Assembly (NCBI RefSeq): GCF_030052815.1
Contig: NC_079502.1
Location: forward strand, 3,496,885 to 3,560,884
DNA: 64,000 nt
Direction: 5' to 3'
DNA from: Hevea brasiliensis
Lineage: Eukaryota; Streptophyta; Magnoliopsida; Malpighiales; Euphorbiaceae
Positions 37,000-48,231 of this stretch are shown in pieces. Position numbers and translations under genes: made by a program. A model generated the notes under the pieces. It made no database searches and had not been told where the DNA came from. It saw nothing but the letters and a program-made list of their open reading frames with translations. Each line of letters starts with the position of its first letter. The first letter of the stretch is position 1.

Positions 37000-38560
37000 A
37001 TTATTATCTTTGGTTATGAAAAACTTGTGAAAAGAAATGTTATTCAGTTATCTTAGACACTGTTGTTTTAATAATTTTTTTTTTTAAATGAGTTTTGAGA
37101 GTAATCTTTACAGGAAGAACCCTAACTGGGACATGATCCAAAGGCCCATGTAGTTCCATGAGCTCACATAAGGTTCATGCTTGTGTCTAAATCTCCTATT
37201 AACATTGTATTGTCCTTGATTAGCAAGGACGCTGAAAAGAAAAATTGTAATTGTGGTTACTTGCCTAAAAGTGTAATGAAAATGACTCCTTGTTGGACCA
37301 ACAAACTTTGTGCCACTGAAATTTAAGCAAGAAAACGAAAGAATTATTTTTTTTTTAAAAAAAAAAACTCCAATTTTTATTTTTTATAAAAAATAACGAA
37401 AGATATGAAAAATATGTACACTTACAAATAATAAAAATATAATTTTTAATTAAAAATTTAAAAATTATTTATATCTTTCATAATTTTAAAAAATAAATTA
37501 TTGTAAAATATATTTAAAAATTCATTTTATCTTTAAAATTTTGACTAAATAATTTTAAAACTTTTTAAGCTTTTTTTCATTTTAGTAATAATTTGACCTA
37601 TATTAAAATTCATTCACTAATAGAAAATTTCATTAAAAAATAAATAATTTAGCAGATAAAAATAAAATACTAAATAGTATAATTTTTTTAAAATAAAGAA
37701 ATTAAATAGTTAATTGTATTAAAATATAATAATTATATATTAATTTTCAACTCTATTTTGGATCATGTGAATTTTAGTTAAATCATAAGTTATTTATAAA
37801 TATTTAATTAAAATATATTTAATTAATATTGTTAGGGTTAAATTAATGAACTATTTATATAACAAATTAAAGGGTATTTAGTTCACCTATTGAATGCAGT
37901 TGATAACCAATAGACACCAAACAGCTACAGTTTGTATTAATTCTATTTTAAGAGTTGTTTCTCAATAACTAATTTGATTTTATTTTTTGTTCAGACTATA
38001 TTAATTTTTTTTCATATAATTCGAAAATCACTACTATTAATATTGTTTGCTTCTATATTTTTCATTTACAATATTAACTTCTTAATTACTAAATTGCAAC
38101 TTTATTAAAATATTTTTTTATTAATAACATAAAATATAAAATATTTATTTATTATAAAAAATACATTTTTGTATCTAAAAACTTAAAATTATTTATAAGA
38201 TTTTTTTTCTTAATCAATTATAATAATTACTTTATTATTTTATAAATATATTTTTTAAGAAATTTAATTATTTTCTTATTTAAATAATAAAATAAATAAT
38301 ATAATATAATAAATCAATAATTATATATTTATTTTAATAATATAATATAATAAATGCTTATAAAAAATATAATACAATAAATTTATAAATTTATATTTAT
38401 TTTAATAATAAAATAAATTTTATGATATAATCTTTATTAGTTTTACCGAACACACTAAACATAGCTAAGCTAGTAACCATTAGTTAACAATCTAAGCCAA
38501 ACAGCTCTAAATAAACCAGGGCCGCCTCTGTCTATATAGCGAGCCTGAAACCAAATTATA
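37000..38560. other. intergenic, unidentified then AT-rich
   Basis: 37080-37330 is less AT-rich but has no recognised product. The rest is AT-rich without a gene. Confidence 0.35.
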
Positions 38561-38593
38561 GCATTAATAATGTCAAACTAAAATGTCATTTCC

Positions 38594-38990
38594 ATTATTC
38601 TGGGCAAAGATTACTCCAATCAATGCCAATGTCTTTATATTCTTCATGGCCATTAGAAAAGAAAGAAAGGTTCTTTCTTTTCAAGTCTCTTGAAATCAAT
38701 TTACTCTGTTTTTTATTTGATCGCTTTCGATAGGCACTGCGTTCTTCAATGGCTTTGTTAAATGTAAAGTGAAGTAAGCAATTTCCTCCACCAGGACATA
38801 CTCCACAAGGCCCTAATTTACTACAATATAGCTGCTGCGTTTTGTTCAATATTGTTGGGATTGTGCTAATTTTTTGGTTGAATTAATGAGGTGATTGAAT
38901 AATATGTTGTTGCGTCTTACTGGTGAACTCTTCCTATTGAAGTGGAAGATGTTCATGTTTCCGAAGGACAGATTGATTTCCAGTATCAAA
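38594..38990 (+). pseudogene. unidentified gene fragment at the left end of SEO unit C
   Basis: Paralogue of 13060-13520. It shares CAAAGATTACTC, TTTTATTTGATCGCTTTC, TGCGTTCTTCAATGGCTTTG and GTGGAAGATGTTCATGTTTC. The ATG peptide now starts MALLNVK and then meets a stop, and the next stretch encodes TGELFLLKWKMFMFPKD. It is followed by an (AT)n run that replaces the corresponding unit A sequence. Product unknown. Confidence 0.35.
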
Positions 38991-39008
38991 GAGCACAGTG
39001 AACTCTTT

Positions 39009-39010
<2 letters not shown>

Positions 39011-39060
<50 letters not shown>
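39011..39060. repeat. (AT)n microsatellite
   Basis: About 25 AT units in unit C, absent at the paralogous place in unit A. Confidence 0.92.
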
Positions 39061-39062
<2 letters not shown>

Positions 39063-39469
39063 TTTAAATTGAGCTTATTGGGATTCAAATTTGTCATCAC
39101 ACAGTTTCTAAATGAAAGGGTACTGAATATAAAATTTTAAAAATTTGTGATAAAAAAAAAAAGAGCACTTGGGTTAACTTCCATTACATTTGGCCGTGTT
39201 GGAACCTCTCATTTTGTGCACATCTCAACCACCAACTCCTAAACTTCAAGCAGAAGCCAACATATAGCAAGGCAGCGGACTCAACAATTTGCACAAGACT
39301 ACAAGAGCTTGGAGTATAGTTCACTCTTCAATAATTATGTTAAAGTTGAAGAATAACAGAAAAGAAAGGAAAACTAATCAATGATTTAGCTTAATTGAAA
39401 AATACTCGAATGAAAAGATTCCAAATGCAGAGATACATATCAGGTTTTCCCCCTTGAATATTCACATCA

Positions 39470-40030
39470 GATTTAATGTATTCGATTTAATGTATTCAGC
39501 TAGTATCTTTCCAGATTTATGCCGCAGCCATCACAAACTCATTTGCAGCAGCAAAAAGAGTGTTGAGGTATTTAAAAGGACAACTCAACTTGGAATCTGG
39601 TTTAGATCAATGAAGAATGGAAGCTCGGATGAATTTGTGGATGGTGACTGGGCTGGAATCATTGGTGACATAAAGAGTACAACTGGCTATTGTTTTTCAC
39701 CGGAATCAGGCATGTTTTCATGGGTTTCAAGAAAACAAGAGGTTGTAGCTCAGTCTACTGCTGAAGCTGAGCATGTAGCAGCAGCAAACCAAGCTATTTG
39801 GTTGAGAAAGATTCTTAAAGACCTTGGAGTAGAACAACATAAAGCCACAAAGGTCAGATGTGACAACAAATCTACAATTTCCATTTTTTAAAATTCCAAT
39901 ATGGAAAGATGAAGCATATCATGTTAAGTTTCATTCAACTAGGGAAGCTGAGAAGAACAAAGAAGTTAAAACTTGTTTAGAAAAATGTGATGTTCCATAT
40001 ATTTAGGAAGAAATTTAAGACAAGTGATGT
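39470..40030 (+). mobile_element. Ty1/copia RNase H fragment
   Basis: The frame at 39600-39890 reads FVDGDWAGIIGDIKSTTGYC, FSWVSRKQEVVAQSTAEAEH, NQAIWLRKILKDLGVE and then CDNKSTIS, which is the C-terminal RNase H domain of copia polyproteins. Upstream, 39480-39595 is the same protein in shifted frames. After CDNKSTIS the frame stops, and diverged FHSTREAEKNKEV-like coding continues to about 39975. It lies at the breakpoint where SEO copy C loses its 3' exons. Confidence 0.8.
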
Positions 40031-40963
40031 TTTAGTTGAAGGAATGGGCTTGAACAGTAAAAAGCAGCATGTATTCTCCTATAAAATTTATTGTTTCATT
40101 GTTGTTTCAGTGCATTTTGGGCTACAACATTGCAAAATCTACTCTTATCTCTTTATCTTTTATCATGTTCTTAACCGATCTGTAACAAACCCCTTGTAGC
40201 CTGATTGTTGAATAAATTTCAGGTGTTGATCAGAATGAGAGGCTATCAATTCCTTTGAGCCTTGGATTTATCTGACATTTTTTTTAATTGCTTGTTATTT
40301 CCCAAGCCCCATTTAGGTGATTGGTAATGATTATGAAGAATTTATTTCCCCATTCTCTCCTTCATGTAAAAATGTCCATTTAATTCATAATCCTAACTTC
40401 ATCACATTTTCTCCCCACTCTGAAAACTTATTCAAGCATTCCAATGTCTTTCTTCCTTGAAGTTATACAATATCTGTTGTACTTCCTCTCCCTATTACTG
40501 CCAATCCCTCATCAGTACTATCTAGTAGCAGGGCACAGCAGACACTGCTTCCTGAATATGATCTGAGCTGATTGATTGTCGTAGTCGACATATTGATCTT
40601 CTCATACTCTCCAACCGAAGCCAAAAGAAATGCAATTTTGTGAAAGAGAACAAACTATACTGTGCATTTCTTCATTGATGGTAACTAAAATGTGTCTCAC
40701 ATGTTCACTACTGGCAACATACACCATTTTCTTGAGAAAATAAGAGTGTATTTAAGTAAAGAAGAGAGAAAAAATGGAAAGGGAACGCTTCATTATGTTT
40801 CTTATTAGCTTTATAAATAAAAAATACATCATGTACTTAGTCAATACTTACTTTCCATAAATTAAGGAAGTTTGTCTCCATTTGTCTCCATCTTTCCAGC
40901 TTAAACTAAGCTCCTCCATAAAACACATTTACACTAATAAGTTCTAGAATATTACAGCATAAG

Positions 40964-41001
<38 letters not shown>

Positions 41002-41216
41002 TTAGAACATAATAAAATATGAAGAGAACATAATCTAATGTAACACAGCACTTAGTATCACAGCCATTACATGCAGAAACAATCAGCTGCCTTCATCATT
41101 TTCAATATGTACACCAACACTTCAAATTTCTTTCATTTTAGTATTGAATTCTGTGATCCAGTCTGGGTTGTCACTTCCATAAATGCAAAATATTTCTGCC
41201 TTCTTCTACCTGAAGT
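40031..41216. other. DNA of unknown origin replacing the 3' half of SEO copy C
   Basis: Not homologous to units A or B. The first part is probably the 3' end of the copia element. The 40500-40950 segment is moderately GC-rich with no recognised product. An (AT)n run lies at 40968-40999. Confidence 0.35.
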
Positions 41217-41239
41217 CTCTGAACGGGTGCGATACTCAC

Positions 41240-42386
41240 CTATATGATGATAACAAAAACTGAGTTGTGTCATGAGATGTTCATGAATGCTTCTGACCTT
41301 GAGTGCCAAACTTGATAGTTCCCATGCTTCCGTAATCGATGTTATGTACCTGCGTTCAGAAGGTAAGATGCAGGAGCATATGTTTACAAGCTAGAATGCT
41401 GTAGTGAAAAATAAGGCAGAATTAATTGTTGAGTATTTAAGGCTTTGTAGAACTAAAGACATACTCATGGCTCAAGCCAGTGAGGTCAGTAATTTGTGTA
41501 GCACAAGCCACAACACTCCTGATGGCCCAGTAAACAGCAGTAGGGATATTAGTAGCAGCATTCGACATTTCTGGCGCATCAGAAGTGACGAACTGAGATG
41601 GAAGCTCTTTGAATTCAACAATGCATTTTGCAACATCCAAAGTAGCCTTGATAAGGTTGTTGATTTCCTCAAACTTTGGTTTCAATGCGTCAGCACGTTC
41701 GAATACTTCTGGCAATTGCTTAAGCACTGCAACTGCTTTGGCCAGCGGGTTTGTATGGTAAAGCTGGGCGACGAGCCAGAATTCTCCATAGTTTACCGCT
41801 AAAGCTGATAAGGCTAGCACCACCTTTGTGTCCCATGAGTAGCTTGATAGCAACTTAAATATTGCCAATGTTGTAGCATGTGGATCTCTACCACCAGAGC
41901 TTTTGCAGGATACATGTTGGAAAACCTATATCACAACATCAGAAATTCAGAATCCTGTAAAATTGAATACTGTGGGAAGAATCATATACTAGCCTCGCAG
42001 GAAATTTTCTTGATTGTGTATGACAAAACATGTAGCATGTCATCAAAGCCTTGGAGAGCCTTATCATCCAATGCGGGAAATTTTGCTTGCTGAGCTCCCT
42101 ACAATGAAGTCACAAATGATCAGCTTCATGTTAAAACTGAGAAAAATAAACAAATAAAGAATGAAAAAATATGTAGTACTTGTTGATGAAAAATGCTAGC
42201 CAGGCCAGTGGGTGCAGCTCGGTTGAAAATGTCTTCAAGAAGATGAAGAAGAGGTTTCAAAGAAAATTCATGGCCATCAGGATCATGAGTGGACTGAATT
42301 TGATGTATCTTTGCATTGTCGTCTGATGAACAAAACATAAGGCGTTCATTTTTAGGATTTGATAGCCTGGGAGATGCAGCTGCCAT
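41240..42386 (-). pseudogene. SEO: sieve element occlusion protein, copy C, truncated 5' half
   Basis: Exons 1-4 are recognisable on the minus strand: 42386-42180, 42098-41994, about 41908-41465 and 41349-41240. They encode DPDGHEFSLKPLLHLLEDIF, LLSSYSWDTKVVLALSALAV, FERADALKPKFEEINNLIKA and TEAWELSSLALKVRSIHEHL. Exon 2 has lost one codon relative to A and B. Its donor is GC (GAG/GCTAGT) instead of GT, and the exon 3 acceptor AG has become TG (AACATG). Exons 5-7, including the whole thioredoxin-like and Cys-rich C-terminal part, are absent: homology to unit A stops at about 41217 and resumes only in the 3' flank at about 39465. The TATA-like word is altered to CTACAAAAG. Exons themselves are open, so decay seems recent. 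Confidence 0.9.
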
Positions 42387-43116
42387 AGCTGATGAGGCAC
42401 AGATGAAACTCTAAATTAGAAAGAAGAACAAAGAGAGAAGAGCTTGTGTGTATGGTTCTGCTTAGCTCTTTCCCTTTTGTAGGTCATGCAAATTGGAAAA
42501 TGACAATTTTAAAATAATAATACTAATAATAATAAATTGTTACCTTCTGATGGGGTTTAAGGATTTTGGATAAGGGCTTGTCTACATGCTGCATCATTAA
42601 TATCCTCTTTTACCTTCATAATTTATCAATAATCCATCAATAATATAATTAATTATTAGTCTATATATATAAATGTATAAGCTATGAATGAAAATTTATA
42701 GACATATTAACAAACAAAACTTTAAATAATAAATAATTTCATCTAAATACAACTTTTAATTTAAATAGAAATTTATTTATATATAATATTAAAAAAATTT
42801 TATATATAATAAAAAAATCCTTGCATGTCCTCACACGTTTGGAAAACTATCTCTATATTCTTTTAATTTCTTTGGAATTGCATTATTTATTTCGTTTTTT
42901 TATAAATAATTTATTCTCTAAAATAATATAAAATTGTATTATTAATATTTTTGAAATTAAAATTATATTAATCAGTGGCTTTAAATCTTAATAAAGATGA
43001 TCCATTCTAAAATCAAGCCGACATGTCAACTCCATACAACTGACTTAGAACCACAATATTAAGTAAAAAATCTGGTGAAGATATCATGCTGTGTGCTATA
43101 AGAAATTGGGAGTTTC
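42387..43116. other. SEO copy C upstream region
   Basis: Paralogous to the upstream DNA of copies A and B, AT-rich, no gene. The altered TATA-like word CTACAAAAG is at 42474-42482. Confidence 0.45.
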
Positions 43117-43196
43117 TTCCCAAAAAGCAAGTATATTTTTAAATAAAAATAAATATCACAATTTTTGGCATGCATGATCACTAAATTCTGATTTAT
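43117..43196. promoter_or_regulatory. 80-bp conserved block upstream of SEO copy C
   Basis: Read as identical to 17517-17596 and 24858-24937. It lies 731 bp upstream of the copy C ATG and persists although the gene is broken. Confidence 0.5.
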
Positions 43197-43797
43197 GTGA
43201 ATTTCAACTTTGATTTAATAATAAAATATTATTAATGATTAACATATTTTTTGGCACAGAATACACGCATGATTTTCTTTTTTTTTATAAAAAGGCAAAA
43301 AACATGATTAATAACATTAAAACTTTAAAACACTATTATTATCTTACAATATACGGAAATAATATTATTTTTATATTAATTGCATTTTAATTAAAATAAA
43401 AGATAAGAAGACTAAAATAATGAAAATATAAAAAATTATTAAAAATAATAAAATTAAATTACTCTGAATATATTTGAATTTGATATCATTTACATATATG
43501 AGAAAAGATGAAATATTTTCAATATTCGAATTAACCATTATAAAATTATTTACTTAAAAATTATTATTTTAATTTAAATTTAAATATTAAATATCTAATC
43601 TAATTTAATTTGATTAAGTTAATGTCATATTATATTCTATAAAAGGTCCTCTGAAATTCTCTTCTTTTTTTTTTTATTAATTTTGTGATCACACTTATCA
43701 CTGAAAGACATAACATTAAATTAGTTAGACATCAAATTCAAATAATTCTCTCTTATAATTAGATTTTAGTATGTAAAAGTAGTTATGTTAATACAAG

Positions 43798-45177
43798 TAG
43801 TTACTAATAATTTTAATGTATAAAAAATTTTAATTTTTATATTTTCTAATTTTAATATTTGAAAATAAAATAATATCTTAAATTTTTTTATTAATTATTT
43901 TACATTTCATTTTTATTACTTTTTATAATTTATTTTTATTAATTTTTATCTCTCAAACTTTTTAATAAAGATTTCATAATAAAAATAATAAAAATATAAT
44001 AACATAATAGAAATATTGATTAAAAATAGGGAATCATTGAAATTTGTTCAATCATATTATTATTTTCATCATTTTAACTATTAAAATTTTGATATATACT
44101 TATAATATATTAAAGAAATATAAAGTATTTAATAACAAATTAATATAAAATAGAGAAGATTTAATAAAATTAAATAAATTATATCTTATAAATAAATTGC
44201 CACTTAATATAATTTCATAATTTTATATCGCAGCATTGGTTATATATATATATATATTTTAAATGATATGATATAATGCTTTGTAATAATAACAAATTTA
44301 ATCACATAAACCTAAGCAATGTAAATTACAAGGAATGTCGTGTGACAATATCGTGAAAAACAATGTCACATGTTAGCTCCTTTTAAATACTTGCCTACTT
44401 TATATAGATAGATAGATTTTTTTAAAATTTTTTTTAAAAGCTAGCTATTTGTAAAAGGAACTAAAACATATAGGAAAGTAAATACAAAGAATAAATATAA
44501 ATTGAAATTAAATATAAAATAAATGATAAGATATCAATAAAATGCATATAAATAAATTTTTATAAGATGAAAATTACCTTAATGATATTTATGTGAATTG
44601 TTTATATTTTTTTAGTGCATTGGTTACTAAAATATTATTAAATAGGTTTGAGAGAAAATTTTAATTAAATATTGTATCTATTTGCATTAAGAAGTGACTA
44701 ATTTTATTTTTTATGTGCATATATATATATATGACTTAGTTACTAATAATTTTAATGTATAAAAAATTTTAAATTTTAAATTTTCTAATTTTAATATTTG
44801 AAAATAAAATAATATCTTAAATTTTTTTATTAATTATTTTACATTTCATTTTTATTACTTTTTATAGTTTATTTTTATTAATTTTTATCTCTCAAACTTT
44901 TTAATAAAGATTTCATAATAAAAACAATAAAAATATAATAACATAATAGAAATATTGATTAAAAATAGGGAATCATTGAAATTTGTTCAATCATATTATT
45001 ATTTTCATCATTTTAACCACTAAAATTTTGTTATATACTTATAATATATTAAAGAAATATAAAGTATTTAATAACAAATTAATATAAAATAGAGAAGATT
45101 TAATAAAATTAAATAAATTATATTTTATAAATAAATTGCCACTTAATATAATTTCATAATTTTATATCGCAGCATTG

Positions 45178-45218
<41 letters not shown>

Positions 45219-45675
45219 CTTTAAAAGATATGATATAATACTTTGTAATAATAACAAATTTAATCACATAAACCTAAGCAATGTAAATTACAAGGAATGT
45301 CGTGTGACAATATCGTGAAAAATAATGTCACATGTTAGCTCCTTTTAAATACTTGTCTACTTTATATAGATAGATAGATTTTTTAAATTTTTTTTTTTAA
45401 AGCTAGCTATTTGTAAAAGGAACTAAAACATATAGGAAAATGAATACAAAGAATAAATATAAATTGAAATTAAATATAAAATAAATGATAAGATATCAAT
45501 AAAATGCATATAAATAAATTTTTATAAGATGAAAATTACCTTAATGATATTTATGTGAATTGTTTATATTTTTTTAGTGCATTGGTTACTAAAATATTAT
45601 TAAGTAGGTTTGAGAGAAAATTTTAATTAAATATTGTATCTATTTGCATTAAGAAGTGACTAATTTTATTTTTTA

Positions 45676-45738
<63 letters not shown>

Positions 45739-46400
45739 CTTAGTTACTAATAATTTTAATGTATAAAAAATTTTAAATTTTAAATTTTCTAATTTTAATA
45801 TTTGAAAATAAAATAATATCTTAAATTTTTTTATTAATTATTTTACATTTCATTTTTATTACTTTTTATAGTTTATTTTTATTAATTTTTATCTCTCAAA
45901 CTTGTTAATAAAGATTTCATAATAAAAATAATAAAAATATAATAACATAATAGAAATATTGATTAAAAATAGGGAATCATTGAAATTTGTTCAATCATAT
46001 TATTATTTTCATCATTTTAACTATTAAAATTTTGTTATATACTTATAATATATTAAAGAAATATAAAGTATTTAATAACAAATTAATATAAAATAGAGAA
46101 GATTTAATAAAATTAAATAAATTATATTTTATAAATAAATTGCCACTTAATATAATTTCATAATTTTATATCGTAGCATTGGTTATATATATATATTTTT
46201 TTTTCTTTAAAAGATACGATATAATACTTTGTAATAATAACAAATTTAATCACATAAACCTAGGCAATGTAAATTACAGGGAATGTCGTGTGACAATATC
46301 GTGAAAAACAATGTCACATTTTAGCTCCTTTAAAATATTTGCCTACTTTATATAGATAGATATATTTTTTTAAAAAAATTTTTAAAAGCTATTTGTAAAA
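43798..46400 (+). repeat. 0.95-1.0 kb tandem repeat, about 2.6 copies
   Basis: Copies start TAGTTACTAATAATTTTAAT at 43798, 44737 and 45741. The third stops near 46400. They are nearly identical over stretches such as CTAAGCAATGTAAATTACA and GGAATGTCGTGTGACAATAT. Length differences come mainly from (AT)n runs at the junctions (44720, 45181-45216, 45680-45736). Unit B has a single, partly different equivalent. Non-coding. Confidence 0.88.
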
Positions 46401-46617
46401 GGAAAAAATTATAATTTCATAATTTTACAATTATAGTGTGGGTTTCTGTTTTGAAAGTAATTAATAAGTTGTTATGTAATTTTATTTTACAATAAAGTGA
46501 TAATATGTTGCAATTATCAAGTGACTTTAAATGGCATGAGGTGGATTACATTGGTGTTAAATTAAGTCGTGCATTATATATATATCACTAAAAAATAGGG
46601 TTAATGGAGAAAAATAT

Positions 46618-48216
46618 TGATGCGTACTCCGCAAGTATACGGGTCATTCAAGCAGTAAAGAAAAGATATCATCCCACAGAGATTTGTTTTTTGAGTACCA
46701 AACTACAAAAGTCACGATTATTTGGGCTATCAATAATTTGTGCAAAAATAGAGTAAGAGATGTAGCAAATTAAATTGGAAAAATAAGGAAATTATAATGA
46801 AATAAGTAATTAAATTTCTAAGCACTATAATAATTTACTAAAATTTCAGCAAGTAATTAAAGATTTAATTAATTAATGGTAAAAATTAATTCTAGAGTTG
46901 AGGTTCATGAAGTAAATTTCATTGGGATTTGGATAGGCAAACCAAGATTAAGGGAAATACAAGTTTAAAGCAAGTTGATTCTGATTTCCTTTAATTTCTC
47001 TTTCAAGCAAACTAAAGAGTGTTTTAAAGGAAACTAAACCCCATTCTCATGTGATGCTTAATTACTCAAAACCCTTTAAGCACTTTAATCAACTTGAAAT
47101 TTCTCCTAACCTACTAGTTTATTTGTAACACTAGGTGATTAAGTTTATTATCTTGATTATCTATCATAGATTTTCACCTCTCGGTCCTTCAATCTAAGAT
47201 TAAGAACAAAACCCAAAGAGTACCAACAATGGATATGTAAATAAGCACATAAGATAAGAATAAAAACTTATATATATTAAAATCTAGCTAAAACTATTCT
47301 AAATCCATAAATAAAACTTAAATCATTACACCAGACTCTAAAATCCTAAGTATCTACTCACTCATGCTTGTATTTACAAGTAGTAAATATGAAATAGAGC
47401 AAGAAAACATGAAAATAAGACTAAAAATAAAAGAACCGAGAAAAATAGAATCCAAATTTCTGAAAATGAAAGCTGGAAAACGTCACTCTGCAAGTATCCT
47501 TCCTCCAGAAAAATGGCGTGATTCCTTCTTTCCTTCCTCTTTTGATTTTTCTCTCTCTTTCTCCCTATGGTAAAAAATGAGAATATGATGTTTATATATC
47601 CCCTTAAACTTTGCCCTAAAAATAGTCTCTAAAGGGATAAAGACAAAAGGTGTGAAAAGAGAAAAATTTTCCATGTCAGCAAATCTGCCAGCGCCATTCC
47701 ACATGCCTCATGTTGATTTAAGTTATTTTCCACATGTCTCATGTGGATTCGGAGGAGGAGCCTTTAGATTCTGCACGACTAGCTACACGGGGTATGTTGA
47801 AGTCCTTGAAACTTTCGGCGTGTTTTGTTCCAAAGTCTCTGTTTACACGACCCAGTGTTGAATCTACATGCCTCATGTGGATTCCTGTTGGATGACTCAT
47901 ATCTTTACACGACCTTCAACACGAGGCATGTTGAAGCCTTTGAAAATCTCAGCTGGTCTTATTCCTTAAACAAATTTTCTTCATTTTTTACACTACTTTA
48001 AGCTTCCAAATCACTTTAAATTTCTTCTATATTGACCTTTTTGCCTTTAAACCTTATTAAAACCTATCAAAAACATTAAAATTCCAAAAATCAAATATAA
48101 TGAAACTAAAATTAATAAATTAACTAAAATAGGCACTAAAAGCATAAAATTACTAAACTAAAAGGGCAAAATGGATGCAAAACTACCTAAAATATCTATA
48201 TAAAATTGTTTAATCA
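46618..48216 (-). repeat. 3' LTR of the minus-strand gypsy-type element
   Basis: 1599 bp with TG...CA ends. Contains several copies of the CATGAGGCATG-type motif (47702, 47733, 47867 and 47920). Small open frames within it are not genes. Confidence 0.68.
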
Positions 48217-48231
48217 AATTCCCCCAAGCTC
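48217..48231 (-). promoter_or_regulatory. polypurine tract for plus-strand priming
   Basis: Minus-strand GAGCTTGGGGGAATT directly abuts the TG of the LTR. The location and G-run fit a retrotransposon polypurine tract. Confidence 0.6.

Noticed and set aside
40500..40650. Possible receptor-kinase C-terminus on the minus strand
   Set aside because: Only a vague resemblance over a few residues. No kinase motif or open frame of useful length.
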